From Ruminococcus sp. (GTDB lineage Bacteria; Bacillota; Clostridia; Oscillospirales; Ruminococcaceae), in assembly GCA_021770655.1 (NCBI GenBank), contig JAETQO010000003.1, positions 45,090 to 109,089 on the forward strand: a stretch of 64,000 bases of DNA. The letters run 5' to 3'. This document shows, piece after piece, positions 1 to 8,018 of this stretch; within the stretch, counting starts at the first letter, position 1, and every line of letters begins with the position of its first letter. Under the pieces are notes generated by a model. It searched no databases. It saw only the letters and a list, made by a program, of their open reading frames with translations, and was not told the origin of the DNA. The position numbers and the translations under genes were made by a program.

Positions 1-1
1 T

Positions 2-169
2 ACGTTATTTGAAAAATACAAATCCCTATTACGATGCAGTGAAACTAAATTCATATTTAACAGCCTCAGAAATACTCTGCCCAACTGTTCCTTGGATTCA
101 GTATACCATATTAAAGAAATTCTGGCAACGGTGCATAAAAGCTTTGGATATTTAACTGCAATCCTGTAA
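2..169 (+). CDS. 3' end of an unidentified protein (partial, runs off window start)
   Basis: Open frame from base 2 to TAA at 167-169 (…KSFGYLTAIL*); no family recognised. Confidence 0.25.
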   Translation, partial: TLFEKYKSLLRCSETKFIFNSLRNTLPNCSLDSVYHIKEILATVHKSFGYLTAIL

Positions 170-345
170 ATAACGCTTTATATACTTTAAGGCAACACCG
201 CAGTTGACCGCTTAACAATATGTAAAAATATATGAACCATGTAAATTTAGTAATAATACGAATTTCCGAAAAAAAATGCTTGACAAATTACAGCGAAAAT
301 GCTATAATAATTAAGCTGAGTTCGTTAAGAACGGCAAAATGATAT

Positions 346-429
346 GCGGCAGTGCTGGAACTGGCAGACAGGCACGTTTGAGGGGCGTGTGTCCTTGACG
401 TACGGGTTCAAGTCCCGTTTGCCGCACCA
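346..429 (+). tRNA. tRNA-Leu (anticodon GAG)
   Basis: GCGGCAG…TTTGAGGGG…GGGTTCAAGTCCCGTTTGCCGCACCA: cloverleaf arms, long variable arm, encoded CCA. Confidence 0.93.
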
Positions 430-1044
430 AAAGATATAGCAAAGTTCGTAGAACAAGATTTCTGCGAACTTTGTTCTAATATCTAAAAAAGAACAAACGC
501 ATTGTTTGATTGATTCAAAGGCACTCGAACTGAATGCCCTTGAATCAGCCAAGCAAACAGCCTGACTGAATATATAAAATTATCGTAAAGATAAGATTAT
601 GTTAGTCAATATAATGAAGTTTCCCTTTGGCAAAGTCACTTTTGACCCCTCTGCAGTGATGTCATTTGACAGCGGACTGGACTGTGACACCGTAAGGTTA
701 CATCGGCACGAGGTTATTGCCCTTGCTTTGTTACTTTCACAGGTAGCTCACACCACAGTGTTTATACTCGCTGAGACTGCTCTGAGCAGTCTGTCACGGC
801 GCACATTGAGTTAGCTGTCAAAAGGCAGGCTCGCAAAGGCGAAGCTGTTACAATGCAACTGATAAAATCAGCAGTTATTAGTGATTTCGCAAAGATTACA
901 TTTCATTATTTCTTTATTATGCGTCCAGCCGATAGGTCCTCAAAAAAGTGGGAGCTTTTAGTGCCTATCGGGATATATATCAACCATATTTGGTTAATAC
1001 CAAAAACAAAAGAGTGTCCCACAGCCGTAAACTATGAAACACTC

Positions 1045-1073
1045 TTGACACTATGACAAAATCGTGTTATAAT
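1045..1073 (+). promoter_or_regulatory. Consensus sigma70/SigA promoter
   Basis: TTGACA (1045-1050), 17-nt spacer, TATAAT (1068-1073). Confidence 0.7.
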
Positions 1074-1079
1074 GAAACA

Positions 1080-1393
1080 CGATAAGTTGGCATTCACTAA
1101 ATGTTTTCATAGTTGAGGGAACAACTGTGAATTCAGGGCGTAGGGCTTTTGGTAGAAGTTCTGCGCCTATGTGGGTGCTTATTATTTTTAATAAAATACC
1201 CACATTTATAGTATACCATATATTATATAACTTGTCAATGGTTTTATGAAAAAATTTCAATTTTTATGTGTTCAGTTCATTGACAACTGAACATTGATAA
1301 GCTCGATTGATAAATAAATGCAGATCAGATGACATAATATTATAAGTATAAAAAAATAAGCCGCAGTGTTTGAACTGCGGCTTATTCTTTTTT
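1080..1393 (+). ncRNA. Candidate ~310-nt noncoding transcript between a consensus promoter and a terminator
   Basis: No plus-strand ORF >=60 aa in the track; internal hairpins include TGTTCAGTT..AACTGAACA and TGTGGGT..ACCCACA; ends at terminator 1355-1393. Confidence 0.3.
1355..1393. terminator. Bidirectional intrinsic terminator
   Basis: AATAAGCCGCAG-TGTTTGAA-CTGCGGCTTATT with A-run on the left and T-run on the right. Confidence 0.8.
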
Positions 1394-1411
1394 GTCCCGG
1401 GACAAAAAAGA
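1386..1411. repeat. Palindrome copy 1 (26 bp perfect; core TTGTCCCGGGACAA)
   Basis: TCTTTTTTGTCCCGGGACAAAAAAGA. Confidence 0.9.
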
Positions 1412-1417
1412 GGAGTA

Positions 1418-2293
1418 TTATGAAATACCATTTTTCTTAGTTAAGTCAAGTGTTTCGTCATTATCGATATATAATTGCTTATTGTCCAAACAGTGAGTAC
1501 CGTTATTTATAAGATTATCAAAAAAACGATACAAATAAATCGGTTCTGATTCTATACCACAGCGAACATTGCTATAATTTGCCCGGACAAGAGCATTTCT
1601 GAAATATAACGAGTTATCTTTGAACAAGTCATTGTTTATATCAAATCCCATAGAATTGAGATACTTCTGAATAAACAAAGCAGTGGTCCTTGTATTGCCC
1701 TCTCCAAACGGATGAACTTGCCATATTCTTGATGCAAATGTTGCTATTCGTTCAACTTGAGCTGATGCTGTCATTTTGGTATATTTCTGCGAACGCTCCT
1801 CATTAAAATCATATTGCAACGTATCAGCTATCATTCTATGATCGGCGTAAATGACAGACTCACCATTCAACACAGGCTCTTTTTTGCTTATATTGTAATC
1901 ACGAAAATTTCCTATATATTTTCCGCCCAATCCAATATCAACGCCATAAAACAAATCCTTGTGATATTGTTTCAATGTAAGAAAGCTGAAAGCAAAAGCC
2001 TTGTCATTGAGTATTCTAACCATTCTCAGAGATACTTCATCTGCTTCTTTTTCAAAAACATTCACCTTATCTTCAGGCATTTTTCTATAATAACTATTCA
2101 GATTCTCCTCAACCTTGTCATAAGACAGAGAACCTTTTATATTCTCTTTTGCCAGTGAAACCATATATTCAGACGGAACAAGATTATCTACCGCCTGCAA
2201 ACCGAACGCCGTATTCCAGTTTTCCTGTTTTAATTTTGAATTTGTACTTTCTCCGATTTTTTGATACTTTATTTCATCAAGATATTCAGCCAT
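1418..2293 (-). CDS. Fic/DOC family protein (putative AMPylase)
   Basis: Fic catalytic motif HPFGEGNTRT in a 291-aa ORF. Confidence 0.85.
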   Translation of the reverse strand: MAEYLDEIKYQKIGESTNSKLKQENWNTAFGLQAVDNLVPSEYMVSLAKENIKGSLSYDKVEENLNSYYRKMPEDKVNVFEKEADEVSLRMVRILNDKAFAFSFLTLKQYHKDLFYGVDIGLGGKYIGNFRDYNISKKEPVLNGESVIYADHRMIADTLQYDFNEERSQKYTKMTASAQVERIATFASRIWQVHPFGEGNTRTTALFIQKYLNSMGFDINNDLFKDNSLYFRNALVRANYSNVRCGIESEPIYLYRFFDNLINNGTHCLDNKQLYIDNDETLDLTKKNGIS

Positions 2294-2393
2294 TGAAAGA
2301 CCTCCTCATTTGATACCTTGCTTATATTTTACCATAAAAACAGCACATATGTCAAACGGCTATGATGTTTCTTCCACATTTTCAATATCCGAA

Positions 2394-2407
2394 TTGTCCC
2401 GGGACAA
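2394..2407. repeat. Palindrome copy 2 (TTGTCCCGGGACAA) between divergent Fic and integrase genes
   Basis: 14-bp perfect palindrome. Confidence 0.9.
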
Positions 2408-2502
2408 AATATGTCATAATATATTGCAAAATGGGAAAATGATGATATAATAATATAAGAACAATTCGTAAGGAACAGTATTCTACAGGAGGCAATATAT
2501 TA

Positions 2503-3699
2503 TTGGACGAAAATTCTTTAACGCTGGCACAATGCAAAAAAATTATTATTTTCCTTATGGATCAAATCAACAAAAAAGATGAGTTGATTGCAGAACTTCA
2601 AAAGCAAAGCTCTCAGCTCACCGCCTCATTGTTTGATATACAAGCCCGGAACAATCTTCAATCGTTGGCACAAACAACAAAAAAAGGTGAAAATAATAAA
2701 ATACAAATGACCTTCAAAGAGTGTTCCGATCTTTGGCTTGAAGAATACGCTAGAAAAAATCATAGAGGAACAACTCTATATGCAGAAGAAATACTTGCAA
2801 GAAGAGTCGTAAGCGTACTCGGGAACACGAATATAAGCGAATTTACAAGTGATGATTTGCAAAAATATATAAATAAGCTTGCTGAAAACGGGGCAAATAT
2901 AACGAATGGAAATCCGCTGTCACGCAAAACCATAAAACACCATTTGACATATCTGCACAATATTTTTAATTTTGCAGAATTTAAAAAATTTATTTCATAT
3001 AACCCTTGTGAAAAACTCTACATTCCCAAAATTGACGGAAATGGGCAGACAATGCAGTCAAAAACAATAGAAATTTACAGCTTGGATGAAGCCAAAGACT
3101 TATTAAAAATGCTTGCAAAAGCGCCATTTAAGTACCAGATCTTTTTCACACTTGCTATATATACCGGTCTCAGACGCAGCGAGTTACTGGGACTTGAATG
3201 GAAAGATATAGACTTTGTAAACAACAGGATAAGAATTCAAAGAACGTCCAATTACACGAAAATCAAAGGCATATACACAGATGTTACAAAAACAAAAAAA
3301 TCCGCACGCACTGTTGATATACCGCCAGAACTATCTAAGTTGCTGAAACTTTATCAAAATGCACAATCCAACGAACTCAAAAAGAATGCCGAAAAAGGCA
3401 TTACAATAGTAAAATCCGATAGGTTATTCGTGAAAAAAGATGGCAGCCCAATGAATCCGGCAACTCCATACAGTTGGCTTAAACGGACCTGTCAGCGCCG
3501 AAACTTCAAATTTTATGGTGTGCATACATTTCGTCATCTTAATGCTAGTCTGCAAATAAGCGCCGGAGTTGATACGGTCTCTGTAGCTGCCGTGTTAGGA
3601 CACTCAACGCCGTCAACCACACTTAACATATATAGTCATTGCTTCGACGATGCCGCAGAAAAAGCTTGTAATGCCGTTTCTGCTGCGCTCAAAGACTAG
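2503..3699 (+). CDS. Tyrosine recombinase / site-specific integrase
   Basis: SAM-like N-terminal domain; catalytic motifs TGLRRSELLGLEW, HTFRHLNAS, LGHSTPSTTLNIYSH. Confidence 0.93.
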   Translation: MDENSLTLAQCKKIIIFLMDQINKKDELIAELQKQSSQLTASLFDIQARNNLQSLAQTTKKGENNKIQMTFKECSDLWLEEYARKNHRGTTLYAEEILARRVVSVLGNTNISEFTSDDLQKYINKLAENGANITNGNPLSRKTIKHHLTYLHNIFNFAEFKKFISYNPCEKLYIPKIDGNGQTMQSKTIEIYSLDEAKDLLKMLAKAPFKYQIFFTLAIYTGLRRSELLGLEWKDIDFVNNRIRIQRTSNYTKIKGIYTDVTKTKKSARTVDIPPELSKLLKLYQNAQSNELKKNAEKGITIVKSDRLFVKKDGSPMNPATPYSWLKRTCQRRNFKFYGVHTFRHLNASLQISAGVDTVSVAAVLGHSTPSTTLNIYSHCFDDAAEKACNAVSAALKD

Positions 3700-3771
3700 G
3701 CTATTATTTGTTAGCTTCAACTTATTTTTCTTTTCTTGCCCTCTACACCTAAAATGAGATAGAAATAGCTG

Positions 3772-3791
3772 AAATTGTCCCGGGACAATTT
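3772..3791. repeat. Palindrome copy 3 (20 bp perfect; same core) after the integrase
   Basis: AAATTGTCCCGGGACAATTT. Confidence 0.9.
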
Positions 3792-3848
3792 ATTATCAGC
3801 TTCGTCCAATGTTCTTGCTCATTCTTTTTCACAGTTTTCCTCTTTCTC

Positions 3849-4094
3849 CTACTCCTGTTCGTACCTCAATCGAGATAGCTGATATTGTGTTTCCAAACAG
3901 CTCAGATCCATAACAGATACGTTATACAACCTCGAAAAAACGATAAAATACGTTGTCATTACTGTGGTCGACAGAACCTTGCCTTCTTCAACGTTCTTAA
4001 AATACCGTGATGATAAGCCAAGCTCCGCCGCCACGTTTTGCCTACTCAGACCATTGTTTTCTCTCAATTCAATCAAATATTCTCTACGCAGCAT
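3849..4094 (-). CDS. Small XRE-like helix-turn-helix protein
   Basis: LRENNGLSRQNVAAELGLSSRYFKNVEEGK HTH pattern. Confidence 0.65.
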   Translation of the reverse strand: MLRREYLIELRENNGLSRQNVAAELGLSSRYFKNVEEGKVLSTTVMTTYFIVFSRLYNVSVMDLSCLETQYQLSRLRYEQE

Positions 4095-4317
4095 AAGAAT
4101 ACCTCCAAAAAATTTAAATTTTATCTAAAAAAGAGGAAAAGGCGGCTGGAATAACAATAAAAATCAAGATCTATTGATCCTGTATAGTTATAACCAAAGT
4201 AAAATAAGACAAAGATAAAGTCTTAACCTTTTTTAGATAATAATACATAGTGGGTTATAAATATGAGGGTTCAAATTAACCACTACCCTTACACAAACAA
4301 AATTTTTGCCAAAAGGC

Positions 4318-4346
4318 TTGACAAAGTTTATTATCTGTGCTATTAT
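4318..4346 (+). promoter_or_regulatory. Strong SigA-type promoter
   Basis: TTGACA-17 nt-TATTAT. Confidence 0.65.
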
Positions 4347-4352
4347 ACAAAT

Positions 4353-4430
4353 GTGTAAAGTGGTTGACCTTATTTTTAAGGTTATAACATTGACTGTGGA
4401 GCTTAGTGTGTGTGGGCTCCACTTTTTTTT
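4353..4430 (+). ncRNA. Candidate ~78-nt small RNA, antisense to the 3' end of the HTH gene at 4403-5020
   Basis: Promoter 4318-4346; hairpin ACCTTA-TTTT-TAAGGT (4367-4382); terminator GTGGAGC…GCTCCAC + T8 (4396-4430). Confidence 0.5.
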
Positions 4431-5020
4431 ATGTTCCCAACCACTCTCAGCACAACAAAATAAGTGTTATCGGTGTAATCGCCACATCTTGTTTTCTTTC
4501 TTTGCTTTCTTATAAGTCCTTTTTCTATTAGTTCTTTTATCAATGAACACACACTGTTCTTATTTAAATTCAGAATATTTACAAGATCGTTAAGCGGCTG
4601 ATAAAATCTCGCTATATCATTGCAAATAAGCTTGCAAAATACCGCATAAACATAAAAAAGCTTAGGCTTCAAATCGGAAGAATAAGCTTTTTTATTATTT
4701 ATGTAGAAATAGTCCTTGCTCAGATCATAAGGCTTTAACGCATAGTGATACGCCCCTAAATGCCCATCAGAGCCGTCCAAACGATATTTATAAGTGATTA
4801 TGCCCATTTCCTCAAGGCGGCGTACAGAGCGTTTAACGCTTGCCACAGAGCATTTGCAGACAGCGGCTATGGTTTCCTGTTTAATGCAGACTTCATACCC
4901 ATTTTTGCTGAGTCTTGTGTATCCATTAACAAGGCTATACAGCTTACAGGCAACTGCAAAATCCGTAAAGTTGGAGCGGAACATTTCCAGAAAGCTTACC
5001 GGTATACGCATCATTTTCAC
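4403..5020 (-). CDS. Helix-turn-helix (winged) DNA-binding protein of mobile-element type
   Basis: Two HTH-like segments: QETIAAVCKCSVASVKRSVRRLEEMGII and VNILNLNKNSVCSLIKELIEKGLIRKQ. Confidence 0.6.
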   Translation of the reverse strand: MKMMRIPVSFLEMFRSNFTDFAVACKLYSLVNGYTRLSKNGYEVCIKQETIAAVCKCSVASVKRSVRRLEEMGIITYKYRLDGSDGHLGAYHYALKPYDLSKDYFYINNKKAYSSDLKPKLFYVYAVFCKLICNDIARFYQPLNDLVNILNLNKNSVCSLIKELIEKGLIRKQRKKTRCGDYTDNTYFVVLRVVGNIKKSGAHTH

Positions 5021-5118
5021 CTCAATTCTTTTTGCAATAAAAAAAAACCTGACATTTTTATTCAGGTCTTTATACTGATTTATTTTTTATAAACTTCGAT
5101 TGTTGTTTCCAGTCAAGT

Positions 5119-5223
5119 CTATGTTGCTGCTGAAACATTCGCCGCCAGAGTGGTCATTCCTATCGCCGCCGCGAGCATTGCCGCCGTGCAGCGTTTTAAT
5201 ATTTTTTTGATCTTCATTTGCAT
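5119..5223 (-). CDS. 34-aa signal-peptide-like mini-protein (MQMKIKKILKRCTAAMLAAAIGMTTLAANVSAAT)
   Basis: AAAGGAG RBS upstream of ATG; basic N-terminus, hydrophobic core, AxA-like end; below ORF-track cutoff. Confidence 0.5.
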   Translation of the reverse strand: MQMKIKKILKRCTAAMLAAAIGMTTLAANVSAAT

Positions 5224-5291
5224 TACTCCTTTGTTTTTGCAAAGAAAAAAGAGCCGAATTTTCGACTCTTTCTTTGCTTATTCAGTTGTTG

Positions 5292-6032
5292 TTAGTCCTC
5301 TGTGAGAAACCATATTACCGTGCCGTCAAAACCTACATTAAACTCAATATCGCCTGCGTATTTCAGAGCATTGTTTCCGCTGTAAATCTCCCACCTGTTA
5401 AACAGTCCGTAGTCGATGACGTGCAGGCAGTTCTCTCTTGTTTCGCATACTATACCGTATACCTCATCTTCATTTTCCGCATGGTCAATCAGCCAACTGC
5501 TGTCTGCGTCAACATATGCGTCTGTGTGAGCATATGACAGGTCTGTCATACGCTGTTTTCGTTTATGGATTGCCACTTGCGATACAGCGTATTTCTTTGC
5601 TGTGTCCCGCTCGGTAAGACCGGCATAAAACAGGTCATGGATCAGTTCCTGTTCATCTTCCGACAGCAAAGAAAGGCATTCCGCGAGCTTGTCCGACATG
5701 ATCTTATGAATTACCTGCTCATCCACAGGTTCGCTGTTATCGATCAGAATATCCGTACCGCTGAATTCATCCGTGGTGAGCATATCTACGGAAATATCTC
5801 CGTTCTGTGCCGACCGTCTGTCCAGATACTGCTGTCTGTTTTGCGCTCGGTAAAACTCGGTGTACTGCTCCTGCGTTACTTCCATAAGCATTCCATGCAG
5901 AGGGATGAATTTCCGACCTTCATAGGTTATATCCGTGTCCCGTCTGCGGCACAGCTCCGAGTAAGTGATTTCCTCATAGCCGTCCTGCGAGAGAATAAAG
6001 CATTTTGAATTGGCATATTTATCGTCTGCCAT
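5292..6032 (-). CDS. Sigma-70-like (region 4) element regulator joined to an unidentified C-terminal domain
   Basis: LSLLSEDEQELIHDLFYAGLTERDTAKKYAVSQVAIHKRKQR resembles sigma region 4; the remaining ~85 aa (MTDLSYAHTDAYVD…) do not. Confidence 0.6.
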   Translation of the reverse strand: MADDKYANSKCFILSQDGYEEITYSELCRRRDTDITYEGRKFIPLHGMLMEVTQEQYTEFYRAQNRQQYLDRRSAQNGDISVDMLTTDEFSGTDILIDNSEPVDEQVIHKIMSDKLAECLSLLSEDEQELIHDLFYAGLTERDTAKKYAVSQVAIHKRKQRMTDLSYAHTDAYVDADSSWLIDHAENEDEVYGIVCETRENCLHVIDYGLFNRWEIYSGNNALKYAGDIEFNVGFDGTVIWFLTED

Positions 6033-6047
6033 TTAGGTTTCCTCCAA

Positions 6048-6079
6048 TCAATCGTTTTGAAAAGCTGCAAAACGATTGA
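6048..6079. promoter_or_regulatory. Perfect 12-bp stem hairpin just upstream of the sigma-like gene
   Basis: TCAATCGTTTTG (6048-6059) / CAAAACGATTGA (6068-6079). Confidence 0.5.
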
Positions 6080-6266
6080 CATGGAGGGCTGCGACAGCCC
6101 ACGCTGTGAAGTGCGGGAATACCGCTAAATGCAAAAACGCACCTGCATAGCGACAAATTTCGCCGTACAAGTGCGTTTAGTTCATTGTATTTATGGTATA
6201 TAGGTTCAGGGCAAAAACCGTAATATTCCTGTAGGAAATAGTGGTTGCTTTTTAATTTGCTGCCAT

Positions 6267-6344
6267 TTAAGAACCTATGTAGGTTATAGCTTCATATTCG
6301 CTGCTCATCACAAGCAGCGGAACGCCGAGAATAGTCCAGCGCAT
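6267..6344 (-). CDS. 25-aa mini-ORF (MRWTILGVPLLVMSSEYEAITYIGS)
   Basis: GGAGGTG RBS just upstream of ATG on the minus strand. Confidence 0.35.
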   Translation of the reverse strand: MRWTILGVPLLVMSSEYEAITYIGS

Positions 6345-6529
6345 AAAAAACACCTCCAATCTAAAAAACTCGGATTGAAGGGTGTAGGCGTGTTGAATTG
6401 CCCCGTCAAAACCTTGTTTTTTTTATTTGGCGGGGCTGATACCTGTTATTTAGTTCATAGATTTACGAACTGACAGTCCATTTATAATTGAATTGTTGTG
6501 CCATTATAAAGATGGCATAAACTAGAAAC

Positions 6530-7717
6530 TTATATGTTATGGCAACAACGAACTGCTTTTTCAAACTGTTCAAGAGCCTGCTCTAAAGTTTTTCGGGGAC
6601 ATGCTAATACGATACGCTGAAACTGGTCGGAACATTTACCGAAAATATGTCCAGCATCTAACCATAGTCTCGCTTTGTTGATGATAAGCTCATTTAATTC
6701 CTTACGTTCCAGTCCTAATCTTGAGCAGTTAAGCCAAGCAAAATAAGTTCCATCAGGCTCTACCAGGAAGATTTTGGGGAGCCTGTCCCGAATAAAATCG
6801 CGCAAATAATCCAAATTATCACGCAGATAAGCCTTGCACTGCGAAAGCCATTCATCTCCCTTTTCATAAGCCGCTTTGGAAGCGACCAAGCCTAATGTAT
6901 TCAACTGAGAATATCCGTTTCTCTCCATTTCTTTTTTGACTTTTCTCCGGTATTCCGCATTAGGAATCCAAATATTCGCAATCTGCAAGCCTGCAAGATT
7001 AAAGGTTTTACTGGGTGCAGTGCAAATGATAGACTGATCTGTTAATTCGGGGCATGCTTTTGCAAACACCGTGTGCGGATGCTCCGGGAAAGCAAAATCG
7101 CAGTGTATCTCATCCGATGCAATGATAACACCGTATTTTTTGCATATTTCTCCAATTTGCTTGAGCTCCGCTTCCGTCCAGACCCGTCCTACAGGATTAT
7201 GGGGCGAGCAAAGGATAAACAGTTTCACCCGGTTTTCCTTGATCTTCGCCTCGAAATCAGCAAAATCGATCGAGTACCGTCCGTCTGCATACTCCAGTTC
7301 ATTTTCGATAAGCGTTCGGTCGTTATCTCGAATAATGGAGTAAAAAGGATAATAGACCGGCGTTTGAATCATAACGCTATCGCTGGGATTGGTGAGAGAG
7401 CGAATTGCCAGTGCTAGTGCAAAAACCACACCTGGAGTTTTCACAAGCCACTCAGACTTCGGCTTCCATCCCAAATGACGCTGAAACCATCCTGATACTG
7501 CTTCGTAGTATTCTTTTTTGACCTCGCTGTAACCGAAAATACCATGACTGACAGCCTTATGCAGGGCGTCAAGGATCGGTTCTGCGGTGGGAAAATCCAT
7601 ATCTGCAATCCAAAGCGGAAGAACGTCTGCTGGATAACCACGCTCGACTGAAAAATCGTATTTTAGGCTGCTTGTATTTCGGCGGTCTATAATTGTGTTG
7701 AAATTATATTTTTCCAT
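6530..7717 (-). CDS. patB: PatB/MalY-type PLP C-S lyase (cystathionine beta-lyase)
   Basis: IADMDFPTAEPILDAL, TPGVVFALALAIRSLT, CSPHNPVGRVWT, SDEIHCDF, APSKTFNLAGLQ. Confidence 0.92.
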   Translation of the reverse strand: MEKYNFNTIIDRRNTSSLKYDFSVERGYPADVLPLWIADMDFPTAEPILDALHKAVSHGIFGYSEVKKEYYEAVSGWFQRHLGWKPKSEWLVKTPGVVFALALAIRSLTNPSDSVMIQTPVYYPFYSIIRDNDRTLIENELEYADGRYSIDFADFEAKIKENRVKLFILCSPHNPVGRVWTEAELKQIGEICKKYGVIIASDEIHCDFAFPEHPHTVFAKACPELTDQSIICTAPSKTFNLAGLQIANIWIPNAEYRRKVKKEMERNGYSQLNTLGLVASKAAYEKGDEWLSQCKAYLRDNLDYLRDFIRDRLPKIFLVEPDGTYFAWLNCSRLGLERKELNELIINKARLWLDAGHIFGKCSDQFQRIVLACPRKTLEQALEQFEKAVRCCHNI

Positions 7718-7757
7718 TGTTAAATCTCCAACGCTTGTTTCAAACAGGGGTCAGCAC

Positions 7758-8003
7758 TTACAGCAATTCCTTTAAAGCTTTCGCTAATTGATCCGGGCAG
7801 GAAGTTCCTCTGCCGCCACAATCTATTCCTTCCAATTTTTGAATTGTGTCTTCAATTCTCATTCCTTGCACAAGCTGAGAAATTCCAATCGCATTGCCGG
7901 CGCAACCGCCTACGAATTTCACACTTTTTATAAATTCATTATTATCCACTTCAATATGTATTTCTCTGGAGCAAACACCTTTGGGTTTATAAATCACTTT
8001 CAT
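7758..8003 (-). CDS. TSCPD-domain protein (TIGR03905-like)
   Basis: VGGCAGNAIGISQLVQG…CGGRGTSCPDQLAKAL. Confidence 0.85.
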   Translation of the reverse strand: MKVIYKPKGVCSREIHIEVDNNEFIKSVKFVGGCAGNAIGISQLVQGMRIEDTIQKLEGIDCGGRGTSCPDQLAKALKELL

Positions 8004-8018
8004 ACCTTCTTTCTTATG

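Noticed and set aside
325-552. Minus-strand ORF of 75 aa
   Set aside because: Antisense to tRNA-Leu; reads through tRNA sequence (CGKRDLNPYVKDTRPSNVP), so not a credible protein.
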